Source: a bacterium | GTDB taxonomy: Bacteria; UBA10199; 2-02-FULL-44-16; JAAZCA01 | Assembly: GCA_041648665.1 (NCBI GenBank) | Contig: JBAZOP010000020.1 | Location: 1-44,510, forward strand | Reading direction: 5' to 3' | DNA length: 44,510 nt | Shown: piece by piece, positions 1 through 7,077 of the stretch | Numbering within the stretch: the stretch's first letter is position 1 | How the letters are laid out: each line of letters opens with the position of its first letter | Translations under genes and position numbers: made by a program | The notes under the pieces: generated by a model | The model's database searches: none | The model's input: only the letters and a program-made list of their open reading frames with translations | Told to the model about the DNA's origin: nothing

Positions 1-727
1 CGTTCTCCTGGTCAGTGGCCATCTTCTCTCGTTCGAGCGTGGCCTGGGTGTCGCGCCACTTGTTGAGGTCGGCCTGCTCCTGGCTCTTTAGCCCAAACTC
101 ATCGCCCCACTGCTTCTCGCTCGTGTCCTGCTGGCGAGTGGACAAGTCCATCGCAAACTGATCGCCCGTCTTCTTCCAGTCGAACTCATTGCCCCACTGG
201 TAGGCGTTCTGGTTGAACTCGTTCTGCCACTGGTTGTATGCCTGAGCCATCTGCGTCCAGGGCATAGCCTGTTGGTTGAAAGCGACGGTCGCCTGCAACT
301 GCTCTGGCGTCATGTTCTGCCACTGTGTAACGTCCCAGGGAGCGTTGTTGAACCAGTTGGGCATTTCGTAGGCAGGCATCTCGGAATAGACAGCCCCGTT
401 GACAGAGTTGGTCTGTTGCGGCCCACCCCACCAGGGGTAGTTAGCCTGAATGCCCGTGAGGCCGCCAGGCCACGAAGCGCCGCTCGACTGTTGGCCAGTG
501 AGGCCGCCACCAGCAGGAGCGGAGTTGGATTGCATAATCCCGTAAGGGTAACTGGGTTGATTGGGCTTTTGCCAGGAGCCTTGCTGCCCCACTGGCCACT
601 GTTGGAATGGCCCCTCCGGACCTCGTGGCGGCGTAGCCCAACCACCGCTAGTACCACCCTGTCCGGGCTGCAACTGCCCCGGCCACTGCTGGGGCATCCA
701 CTGGTTAGTCATGGGGAACTGGCTCAT
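1..727 (-). CDS. Gln/Trp/Asn-rich virion-associated protein, allele A (3' end cut by window edge)
   Basis: I do not recognise a family. The frame starts with ATG at 727 and runs off the window at base 1 (242 codons visible). The N-terminal third is low-complexity (Gln, Pro, Gly, Trp). The rest is rich in Gln, Asn and Trp, then becomes charged and probably helical (about residues 190-242). The start is fixed by a GGAGG Shine-Dalgarno 7-8 bases upstream and by an ATGA overlap with the gene before it. A second allele lies at 42696-43508. The two match closely in their last ~180 residues but differ completely in the low-complexity part. Its place between portal-linked genes and the giant virion protein suggests a structural role, which is inference. 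Confidence 0.8.
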   Translation of the reverse strand, partial: MSQFPMTNQWMPQQWPGQLQPGQGGTSGGWATPPRGPEGPFQQWPVGQQGSWQKPNQPSYPYGIMQSNSAPAGGGLTGQQSSGASWPGGLTGIQANYPWWGGPQQTNSVNGAVYSEMPAYEMPNWFNNAPWDVTQWQNMTPEQLQATVAFNQQAMPWTQMAQAYNQWQNEFNQNAYQWGNEFDWKKTGDQFAMDLSTRQQDTSEKQWGDEFGLKSQEQADLNKWRDTQATLEREKMATDQEN

Positions 728-1002
728 CTCTCGCCTCCAAAGTTCTTGATTAGTCTAAAGAGTTCCTTGCCAGGGTCGGTTCCGGGAGGAGCGTTTCTTG
801 CTACCCACTCCAGTACCTTGTCGGTCTGGTGCGTAAGGAGCAGGGGCTTGATGCGGTTGTCGAACATCTTCTGCTGGTCTTCCCGGCTCATCTGCTCGGT
901 CAGGGGCATCTCCATGCGGGGAAGCCCCTCTACCGTCTTGCGTATCTTGTCCTTGGCGGTGAGCGTTGCTTCTAGGTACTGGTCAGGCCAAGCCTTAGCC
1001 AT
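724..1002 (-). CDS. Small conserved protein downstream of portal (92 aa)
   Basis: No family recognised. It is a 92-residue, charged, mainly helical protein without membrane segments or cysteine motifs. It overlaps the preceding 67-aa gene by 8 bases and the following Gln/Trp-rich gene by ATGA, so it is part of the portal operon. The second allele at 43505-43783 differs at about ten positions by eye, most conservative, which shows selection on the protein. Position suggests a head or DNA-packaging accessory role; that is inference. Confidence 0.85.
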   Translation of the reverse strand: MAKAWPDQYLEATLTAKDKIRKTVEGLPRMEMPLTEQMSREDQQKMFDNRIKPLLLTHQTDKVLEWVARNAPPGTDPGKELFRLIKNFGGER

Positions 1003-1198
1003 CTATCTCACCAAGCGCCTCGCGGATAAAGTCGGTACTGATAATCACATACACAGGCTCCGGGCCGAGCGCCCGGCTGGTGAAAATGAGCGACGGGTTG
1101 TCACGCCAGTACCCAACGAAGTCCATACCTTCAAGCCATCTCTGAACACCAGTTCCCTGGCTTAGCGCGTGTACTTCCTCGTTGCTTAGAATCCTCAT
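995..1198 (-). CDS. Small conserved protein directly after portal (67 aa)
   Basis: No family recognised. It has 67 residues, with a mixed N-terminal helix and a beta-like hydrophobic C-terminal half ending in an acidic tail. Start ATG overlaps the portal stop as ATGA, implying translational coupling. The second allele at 43776-43979 differs at about six positions, and the last ~40 residues are almost invariant. This is the position where many tailed phages carry small head-completion or connector proteins, but nothing in the sequence proves that. Confidence 0.85.
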   Translation of the reverse strand: MRILSNEEVHALSQGTGVQRWLEGMDFVGYWRDNPSLIFTSRALGPEPVYVIISTDFIREALGEIDG

Positions 1199-3081
1199 CG
1201 TCTAGGCGCTCCTGGCGGCATCGGGGGCATGGGCGGGCGTCCTTGTGGCATCATGCCTGGTGTGGGCATGGGGCCGGGGGAACCACCCATTGCCTGTGGC
1301 GACATCAGATTCGTGGGCACGCCCGTAGGCATTCCCATCGGCTGACCAGGCATTCCACCCGGCCCCATCGCCATCTGACCGGGCATCCCACCTGGCGCTC
1401 CTGACGGCATACCACCACTCTGCATCATCGCCTGCATAATCTCAGGCGGCATTCCCTGGGGAGCGCCCATAGGCGGTTGCTGCGGCGGGGCCGGTTGCTT
1501 CGGTTCTGGTAGCCCGTACTGCCTGGCAGCGAGAGTGGCAAGGTACTGGCGCATCTCGTCCTGGCGCTCAACGTACTCGACCAAGATCGCCTGTTCCTCG
1601 CGTTCGGGGTCTTCGATGTCGAAGTATTTCTCTTGGATGGTGCGGCGGCTGAAGGGGCACTTGTCTTCCATGCCCAATAGCTGCATCCCCATCTGCTGCT
1701 TTCTCATCTTGTCGGCGGCAGTTTCCGTGTCCACTACCACGTCAATGCGGAAGCCCTGCATGTCCTTCCCGCTCATGCCGATCATCTCCACCGTGGGGAG
1801 CTTCGCCCCAGGTGTCTTGCAGGCGACCACCACCTTCTCATCCTCGGAGTAGTAGAGGCAGAGGCCGATGATGAGGTCGTAGATGCGGGCCAGGGTGCGA
1901 GCGTAGGAGTCAACGTCAATGGCCAGCCAGGTAGAGGCAGCATCGGCTACGCCGTGGAAAGTGACACCTGACATACGGGTGTCGGAACCTGGCATGTCGC
2001 CCATTGCCATTGAGGGCATCCCGACAGCCTGAATCTCCTCCTGGAATATCTGGAGCATGGTGTTGGCTTCGGGGGAAGGGCCAGCGTTTTGGAGAGGCTG
2101 AATCTGCCAACCGGCAGGCACGGTCTTGATGCGCCCGCTCTCGACGGTGAGTTCCCAATCAGGCGGCACGTCCTGGGCTTCGGGGCTGGTCTGCTGGATG
2201 ATGTACATATTGTCGGCAGCACGGGTGAGACGAAGCATCTGGCGCGATGCGGCCCGATCCCAGTTCTTGATCGTCTCACGGATGCTATGTACCCAGCCGG
2301 TTCCCCAATACTCCGGGGCGGTCAGGTGGAAGGGCTGTGTGAACCAGGTGATGTAAGGGAGCCAGCGATAGCCGGGCATCTCGGCTGCGGGCTTCAACAC
2401 CGTCTCGTCGGCCCAGATGGCGTTGTAGATCAGGTCTCCGTCCCACCACCAGTAGTCAACGTAGGTGACTTCATCGGAAGTATTGTCGTGGGGATTATCT
2501 CCCCCTCCCAGGTCAACTCCCCACTCTCGTTCCACGTCCGCCCGTCGTCGCTGGATGGCGTACATGCAGGAGTTGAAACGCTCGTGCAGGCCGCCCGTCT
2601 CGTAGTAGAGGTAGCGGGGGTCAACAGGCACCCACTCGATAGGAACATCCAGATCGTTGCCGCCATCCTGCCTCTCTATGTTCCAGGTGACGCGCCAACT
2701 GCCCCACCCCCTTACGCCGCCGTTCTCCACGCCCAGGAGCTTCACCGGCCCGAAGCGCAGTTCGTTCTCCTGCCCCACGCCCAGAAGGAAGCGCTCCAAC
2801 TGGCCGCTGAGTTCATTCCCCCGCTTGCTAGGTTTCTTCGGCGTAGCCAGGGGACGGGGCTGGTTCTGAGTAAAGAGGCCGGTAATGTGGCGGGTGAGCT
2901 TCAGGGGGAGAGCGGTGGCAATGCGGATGTCGTCATTACTGACCGGCGAGGCCCAGCCGAATGCCTTATCGTGATCCAGTTCAACAATCGCGTCTCGTTG
3001 GTCGAAGTCCGTATCCCGCTGACGGAAGATAGACTTGAGGTATGAGAGCTTGTCGTTAGCGGTCTCTACGGAAAACTCCAC
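1195..3081 (-). CDS. Portal protein with Met/Pro/Gly-rich C-terminal tail
   Basis: Portal proteins form the dodecameric ring through which the terminase packages DNA. This 628-residue protein directly follows TerL (TAGTG, one-base overlap, GTG start with GGAGG upstream). It has the size and alpha/beta pattern of podovirus-like portals. The region around residues 280-420 fits the wing, stem and clip region (helical, with the MSGVTFHGVADAAS stretch). From about residue 535 it changes to a low-complexity tail made of GMP, GGMPG and PMP repeats, which is unusual for portals and may be disordered inside the capsid. The C-terminal ~178 residues are repeated as a second allele at 43976-44510. Family assignment rests on position, length and composition. 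Confidence 0.85.
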   Translation of the reverse strand: MEFSVETANDKLSYLKSIFRQRDTDFDQRDAIVELDHDKAFGWASPVSNDDIRIATALPLKLTRHITGLFTQNQPRPLATPKKPSKRGNELSGQLERFLLGVGQENELRFGPVKLLGVENGGVRGWGSWRVTWNIERQDGGNDLDVPIEWVPVDPRYLYYETGGLHERFNSCMYAIQRRRADVEREWGVDLGGGDNPHDNTSDEVTYVDYWWWDGDLIYNAIWADETVLKPAAEMPGYRWLPYITWFTQPFHLTAPEYWGTGWVHSIRETIKNWDRAASRQMLRLTRAADNMYIIQQTSPEAQDVPPDWELTVESGRIKTVPAGWQIQPLQNAGPSPEANTMLQIFQEEIQAVGMPSMAMGDMPGSDTRMSGVTFHGVADAASTWLAIDVDSYARTLARIYDLIIGLCLYYSEDEKVVVACKTPGAKLPTVEMIGMSGKDMQGFRIDVVVDTETAADKMRKQQMGMQLLGMEDKCPFSRRTIQEKYFDIEDPEREEQAILVEYVERQDEMRQYLATLAARQYGLPEPKQPAPPQQPPMGAPQGMPPEIMQAMMQSGGMPSGAPGGMPGQMAMGPGGMPGQPMGMPTGVPTNLMSPQAMGGSPGPMPTPGMMPQGRPPMPPMPPGAPRR

Positions 3082-5213
3082 TATCTTCCTCCGGCAAACT
3101 GAGGCTTACCCACTTCCAGGGCCTTGTACTGGGGCCGACGCAGGGCGCAGACGACATAGCGCAGGGCGTCAAGGGCGTGGTCGTTGGTCTTGTCCGGCTC
3201 ATCCACGTTCACGCTGTGCCCGCCCCGATCCCGCGTCTTCCAGACGTAGGACTCAAACTCGGCGAGGGTGTTGGGGCAGGCAGGGGACACGGTGAGGCGG
3301 GGGCGACCATCACCGGCAGTGGCGATGTAGTTCTGCACTTCCCGGATGCCCTCCAGCACCTTCGAGTTGTGCTCCCGCACCGGCAGCCCCGCCTTGCGCA
3401 AAGCCCCCACCAGGCCAGGAGCGGAGCGGTCAACATAGACCGCCTCGAAGGGATACTTCTCTTTGAGCGCCGCCGCCGCCTTGACCTGGGCTTCCTGCAA
3501 CTGCTGTCTCTGGTACCACTCGTCGGCGACGTGGACTCGCCCGTCCCCGTCTACCCCTACCACTAGCAGCACGGCGGGGTTGGTAAAGCCCTCATCCACT
3601 CCCATAAACCAGCGCACCATCTCGGCGGGGTTGCGGTCGCGGACGTGCGACTCTCTATTGAACAGGTGGTAGACCAGGCCCTCGAAGGAGACGAACTCGG
3701 CGTTCAACTCCTGGTCGGCGAAGAGGCCGTTGTAGGCGTCCTGGAGCGACAGGACGAACTCCTGCGCCAGGTAGGGGTTGTCCATCGTCTTCGAGCGGAA
3801 GACCGTCATCTGGTCGAGCTTGTAGTAGAGCCAGTTACGGCCCTTGGGCGTAGAAGTCACCCAGCAAGGCCCGGCCTTCCCATCGGCACGCAGACGCCCG
3901 ATCACGATGTCCCAGGTAAAGGGGTCGCACATGGCGGCCTCATCTATCCAGGCCCAGTTGATGTTCGGGCCTCGAAGCCGGTCAGGGTTCTCTGCCGAGC
4001 GAAACAGAATCTCCGCGTTCCCCGGAAGACTCACCTTCATCTCTGTCCGGTTCAGTTGAGCCGGAGAGCCTATCAAGTCCAGGAACGTCTTCATCGTGGC
4101 ATCGCGGAGCATGGGGTAGGTGTTGCCGCACCAGACAGGCTTACCGTTGCGCCGAACGTAGACAATCCCGCTTGGCACCTCTACGCAGTAGACCCGCCCA
4201 GTGTAGTGCTCCTTGTGCCAGTGTTCGGGGTTTGGGGAAGGGAAGTTACGCTTGGCCGTGCGGATGCCGACGTAGTACATGCCGTCTTTCGTCTGCGAGA
4301 CGTTAGCGGCGAAACCTGCCTTGAAGGCGATTTCCTGGAGGTCATCTGCCAGTTGCCTAGAAGCCGTCCACATCTGGGTCTGGTCGTGCTTGCCCTTCTT
4401 GGCGTGGCCGTCCCCGACGATAAAGCCCTTCAGGAAAGCCCGTAGGTAAGATGCCGGAGCAGCCTTGATCCAGTAGGGCACTGCCTTCGTTTTGGCCTTG
4501 CCGTACCGGACGAACTGCTTGGCGATCTCCTTGCCGTAGACGGTGTAGTTGAAACCGCCGCCAGTACGAGCATCCTTGGAGAACTTGGGGAAGTTGCGAG
4601 CCATGAGGTCGTCAACGTAAGCGCAGTCTTTCTTCTGCGTGACGACAACGCGGTTCTTCTTCTTGCTAGACTCGGCATAGCCCTCGGCGAACCAGAAGCC
4701 AAGGAACTCGTACCAGTCTTCGGTTTCGCAGATAGGCTCGGCGTTCCACTCGGCAGTCTTGGCAAAGCGGTAGTCCCACTTACCGTAGATTTCCTCTGCC
4801 GTCCTGATGCCAAACCCGTTGTGCTTGAACGACACCCAGCAACGGTGATTGGGCGTCACCGCCAGGTCTATCTCCTGCGAGGCGACGTAAAGCAGGTCGC
4901 CATCGTAGGGGAAGTCGAAGTGGTTCAGCGGCTTCTCGTACTCAAGCGTCTTCCCATTCTTCAGGGAAGCAACCCGGTCGTCTTCGCGGAGGTCGGGAAA
5001 CTTCACCCACCCCCGCTTCTCCGTCAGTATCTCGGTGGACGGGTGGTAGCATGGTGCAACCACAAGCCCCGTCGTGCGTGGTTGGCAGTGCATCCCGGCC
5101 TTTATAGCACCGGCATAGGTCTTGCCCGACCCAATTCCACCGATGTAGGCAGTAAACCTGTCCGGGCATTCTATGAATCTGGCCTGTACATCGTGTACCT
5201 CTAACCGGGGCAC
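3081..5213 (-). CDS. terL: Terminase large subunit containing an in-frame intein
   Basis: This is the DNA-packaging motor. The ATPase has Walker A GGIGSGKT at residues 25-32 and Walker B WAWIDEA with D424/E425. The C-terminal RNase H-like nuclease has acidic residues near D539, D595 and D678/D682. The 710-residue frame is too long for a TerL. Residues 55-364 form an intein, and removing them leaves a normal 400-residue terminase. Start GTG at 5213 has a GAGG Shine-Dalgarno. The gene is the first after the long non-coding region and overlaps the portal start by one base. The probable small terminase lies upstream at 5861-6259. Without splicing the ATPase core would be split between Walker A and Walker B. 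Confidence 0.96.
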   Translation of the reverse strand: MPRLEVHDVQARFIECPDRFTAYIGGIGSGKTYAGAIKAGMHCQPRTTGLVVAPCYHPSTEILTEKRGWVKFPDLREDDRVASLKNGKTLEYEKPLNHFDFPYDGDLLYVASQEIDLAVTPNHRCWVSFKHNGFGIRTAEEIYGKWDYRFAKTAEWNAEPICETEDWYEFLGFWFAEGYAESSKKKNRVVVTQKKDCAYVDDLMARNFPKFSKDARTGGGFNYTVYGKEIAKQFVRYGKAKTKAVPYWIKAAPASYLRAFLKGFIVGDGHAKKGKHDQTQMWTASRQLADDLQEIAFKAGFAANVSQTKDGMYYVGIRTAKRNFPSPNPEHWHKEHYTGRVYCVEVPSGIVYVRRNGKPVWCGNTYPMLRDATMKTFLDLIGSPAQLNRTEMKVSLPGNAEILFRSAENPDRLRGPNINWAWIDEAAMCDPFTWDIVIGRLRADGKAGPCWVTSTPKGRNWLYYKLDQMTVFRSKTMDNPYLAQEFVLSLQDAYNGLFADQELNAEFVSFEGLVYHLFNRESHVRDRNPAEMVRWFMGVDEGFTNPAVLLVVGVDGDGRVHVADEWYQRQQLQEAQVKAAAALKEKYPFEAVYVDRSAPGLVGALRKAGLPVREHNSKVLEGIREVQNYIATAGDGRPRLTVSPACPNTLAEFESYVWKTRDRGGHSVNVDEPDKTNDHALDALRYVVCALRRPQYKALEVGKPQFAGGR
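4122..5051 (-). other. Intein with LAGLIDADG homing endonuclease inside TerL (310 aa)
   Basis: The insert begins at Cys55 (CYHPSTEILT, splicing block A) and ends at Asn364 (WCGN), followed by Thr365 as the +1 extein nucleophile. Block B shows TPNH at residues 120-123. Block F (VYCVEVPSG... ) precedes the end. Two LAGLIDADG-type helices are visible: FLGFWFAEGY at 170-179 (acid E177) and LKGFIVGDGH at 261-270 (acid D268). The penultimate residue is Gly instead of the usual His. Self-splicing and homing are known properties of this class; activity here is predicted only from intact motifs. Confidence 0.93.
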
Positions 5214-5269
5214 TTACCCTCGACTTTTTCGTTTTTTCTGTAGCGGAATGGCAATATTTAGCAACGCAT

Positions 5270-5305
5270 TTCGCTATGGCGAACTAAGCGAATTCGCCAG
5301 GCGAA
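5270..5305. repeat. Two TTCGC-n-GCGAA short palindromes
   Basis: TTCGCTATGGCGAA lies at 5270-5283 and TTCGCCAGGCGAA at 5293-5305. Both have five-base arms and a three- or four-base centre. The same architecture recurs at 9587-9599 and 14799-14811. They sit 70-90 bases before the TerL start on the minus strand. Confidence 0.7.
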
Positions 5306-5308
5306 AAA

Positions 5309-5367
5309 CCTATATAGGGAAAGAGAAAGGCGAAATTCTTCGTTTCGCTTTTCTCTTTCTCTATAGG
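5309..5367. repeat. Large hairpin upstream of TerL
   Basis: The left arm (5309-5335) and right arm (5343-5367) are inverted, near-perfect copies of about 25 bases with a loop near TTCTTCG. Bases 5343-5381 are also an inverted copy of 14719-14758, in the non-coding region after the helicase gene, with only a few mismatches. It lies in the presumed leader of the late operon. Confidence 0.75.
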
Positions 5368-5860
5368 CGAAGCGAAAAGCGAAAAGGCTTGGGAAAGACT
5401 AAACGTTAGCGATGCGAAGATCGAAAATGGGGGTGGTGGTTTCGCCATGAGGGCTGATGGTTAGGGAAGTTCAAGGGTTTTTGGTTTTGAGAAATACGGT
5501 AGGGAGTGAAGAGCAGGAGGGGTATAGGCTTTGGGGGAGGTAGGGTATGGGATAATCGTCAGTGATCGTCGCTCGCTACGCTCGCAGCCCCCACCACCCC
5601 ACCACACCCCTACCACGCTTCGCCGCCCCTTGGGTATCTCGCCGGTACACAGCCACCTACCCTATCCCATCCCTCCCACTATCATCGTCGCCTAGGGCCC
5701 TAGCGCGTCGCTGTAGCGCGCCAACCCTACTCTTGAGTATGAAGATACTAGTGCCTAGCATCGCGTGCAGCACAGCGCGTCCTAGGCCCCTCTGCGTGGA
5801 TGCATGTTATGTCGAGTATCATGGCTGGTCTAGCTTACGATAATAGTCGTTATCGCAACG

Positions 5861-6259
5861 TCAGCCGTCAGCCGGTGGCTCGTCGAGTAGGCGAACCGAA
5901 CCGTCTACATCATCGGCAGGTGGAGCAAGGGCGGGATCGTCTCGGCGAACAATCACGAAGGAGAGAGCCGTACCATCTCCCGGGTTCAGGTCCACCGTTT
6001 GAGTAGGCTTGCCCAGCGTATAGGCCAACACCACTTCCGCCGCTTTTACCGATGGGCGCTTGCTGGTGGCCATCCTGATCAGGCTACGGAAGATGGCAGT
6101 GACGTCCTCCTCGCTCACCGTCCGTAGCGCAGCCGCCATCAGGCGCGCCTGATCCTTAGGCCTCCCTCCCGGGTTCCCCGACTGACCCGGCTTCCATAGG
6201 TTCCTCTCTAGCGCTTCCGGTAGTGCTCTGGTGCTGCCGCTGGTGCTCTCACCGTCTAT
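5861..6259 (-). CDS. Probable terminase small subunit / DUF5681-type protein with non-AUG start
   Basis: From ATG at 6139 only 92 residues would be made, but the same frame is open to 6262. The upstream part encodes a textbook DUF5681-like segment (WKPGQSGNPGGRPK, residues about 25-38). The following helical region (VKAAEVVLAYTLGKPTQ) is also typical of phage proteins next to TerL. No ATG, GTG or TTG lies upstream of 6139 in frame before the stop at 6263-6265. The only well-placed candidate is ATA at 6257-6259, six bases after a GGGGAG Shine-Dalgarno. Either AUA is used, or a mutation or assembly base change hides an ATG, or a frameshift joins an upstream ATG. I use the ATA start. Small-terminase function is inferred from position and the domain. 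Confidence 0.7.
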   Translation of the reverse strand: MDGESTSGSTRALPEALERNLWKPGQSGNPGGRPKDQARLMAAALRTVSEEDVTAIFRSLIRMATSKRPSVKAAEVVLAYTLGKPTQTVDLNPGDGTALSFVIVRRDDPALAPPADDVDGSVRLLDEPPADG

Positions 6260-6327
6260 CGTTCACTCCCCTTACTATTGCCATCCACCTAATCTCAGCG
6301 GGTCGCCAGTGATGGCAAATTGCCCAA

Positions 6328-6347
6328 AATAGAACATATGATCTATT
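6328..6347. promoter_or_regulatory. Imperfect 20-bp palindrome, candidate operator
   Basis: AATAGAACATATGATCTATT is symmetric around CATATG with one mismatched pair. It ends on the -35 box of the rightward promoter and lies between divergent genes (small terminase left, clamp operon right). A regulator bound here could control both directions. Confidence 0.5.
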
Positions 6348-6374
6348 GACAAGCGCCTATCTATCTGCTAGACT
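6346..6374 (+). promoter_or_regulatory. Sigma70-like promoter of the clamp operon
   Basis: TTGACA (6346-6351), a 17-base spacer and TAGACT (6369-6374) lie about 50 bases before the first start codon of the rightward operon (6427). Confidence 0.75.
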
Positions 6375-6426
6375 GTCTCCATCAGGCAGCAACGCACCGG
6401 CCACCTAACCTAACGGAGGGAACACA

Positions 6427-6756
6427 ATGGCACGCATTAGCAAGGCAGACCACGACAAGGCGCTTGAGTACCTTCGTGAGTACGTCAAGCCAGGCGACAC
6501 GGTTTACACCATCCTACGGCACGTCTCGCGCTCTGGCATGGCACGCGATATCGGCGTGGTCGTGATGGTAAACGGCGAGCCCTATGCAATCACTCACCTG
6601 GTGGCACGGGTTCTAGGGCTGCGGCAATCCGAAACTGGCATGGGAACCGGCGTGCGCGTGACCGGGGCGGGTATGGATATGGGATTTTCCATAGCCTATG
6701 ACCTATCTTGGGCACTCTTCGGCGACGGCTACACGCTCAAGCATCGGTGGCTATAG
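6427..6756 (+). CDS. Conserved phage protein of unknown function (109 aa)
   Basis: First gene of the rightward operon, with GGAGG seven bases before ATG. The central part (YTILRHVSRSGMARDI) and the end (GMDMGFSIAYDL...FGDGYTLKHRWL) match a pattern I know from many hypothetical phage and actinobacterial proteins. The function of that group is unknown to me. It is soluble, with no cysteines or membrane segments. Followed by a stable GC-rich hairpin at 6775-6794. Confidence 0.88.
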   Translation: MARISKADHDKALEYLREYVKPGDTVYTILRHVSRSGMARDIGVVVMVNGEPYAITHLVARVLGLRQSETGMGTGVRVTGAGMDMGFSIAYDLSWALFGDGYTLKHRWL

Positions 6757-6774
6757 CGTTTGCCCATCGACATA

Positions 6775-6794
6775 CCGGGCCATCCGTGGCCCGG
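6775..6794 (+). terminator. Intercistronic GC-rich hairpin
   Basis: CCGGGCCA-TCCG-TGGCCCGG, a perfect 8-bp stem with a four-base loop directly after the first operon gene. It lacks a T-run, so it is more likely an mRNA-stabilising or attenuating hairpin than a full terminator. Confidence 0.55.
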
Positions 6795-6833
6795 CAGTGG
6801 GCGGGCAAGCCCAACACAATCAGGAGGCATGAC

Positions 6834-7076
6834 ATGGAGCGTACAACCTGGAGCCGAGACCGGTACTGGATCGGCCACAAGCGCGGTCAACTAGCGGGCG
6901 AAGTGTTTGCCAGTAAGGTACAGCCCACACCGGACACTCACGGGCATCTGTACGCCTACGTCACCGGCCCGTTCCTCACCCGCCGCGCTGCCGAGTGGGG
7001 TACTCCCTACGGGGCGCACTGGGCCACCATTGCCGAGGCCGAACGATACGCCAAGCGCGACCATAAGGAGGCATGA
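6834..7076 (+). CDS. Small hypothetical protein (80 aa)
   Basis: No family recognised. Start ATG 6834 is chosen for its AGGAGG six bases upstream. The composition is aromatic and basic (many Trp, Tyr, Arg, His), with a TPYGAHW stretch and a helical end AEAERYAKRDHKEA, which suggests a compact soluble or DNA-associated protein. The last codons overlap the Shine-Dalgarno of the sliding-clamp gene one base away, so the two are translationally linked. Confidence 0.75.
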   Translation: MERTTWSRDRYWIGHKRGQLAGEVFASKVQPTPDTHGHLYAYVTGPFLTRRAAEWGTPYGAHWATIAEAERYAKRDHKEA

Positions 7077-7077
7077 C

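Larger units (their letters stand above)
1..1732. repeat. Diverged terminal direct repeat, copy A
   Basis: This segment is homologous base for base to 42750-44510. The first ~120 bases and last ~90 bases are identical between copies. The interior carries scattered, mostly synonymous substitutions and one length-variable block (about 430-700 here). It covers the 3' part of the portal gene, two small genes and most of the Gln/Trp-rich gene. The simplest reading is a circular or terminally redundant phage assembled from a mixed population, so the contig closes on itself through two alleles. Confidence 0.85.
5214..5860. other. Long non-coding region between small and large terminase genes
   Basis: No convincing gene is present on either strand over 647 bases. 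The TerL-proximal third (5214-5400) is AT-rich and full of GCGAA/TTCGC hairpins. The middle (about 5430-5560) is strongly G-rich on the plus strand, and from about 5580 to 5700 the plus strand becomes C-rich, so strand composition flips near 5570. A perfect palindrome CTAGGGCCCTAG lies at 5692-5703. Being the longest non-coding stretch and beside the terminase genes, it is the best candidate for packaging site, replication origin or late-promoter control. None of these is proven. Confidence 0.6.

Noticed and set aside
272..1165. Long plus-strand frame opposite the late genes
   Set aside because: It is an antisense shadow of three conserved overlapping minus-strand genes, without a ribosome site or protein signature.
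5692..5703. CTAGGGCCCTAG as an attachment site
   Set aside because: A palindrome alone is no evidence, and no integrase gene is present in the window.
5562..5843. 93-codon plus-strand frame in the terminase intergenic region
   Set aside because: Composition follows the C-rich strand bias, there is no ribosome site, no recognisable protein features, and it overlaps palindromes.
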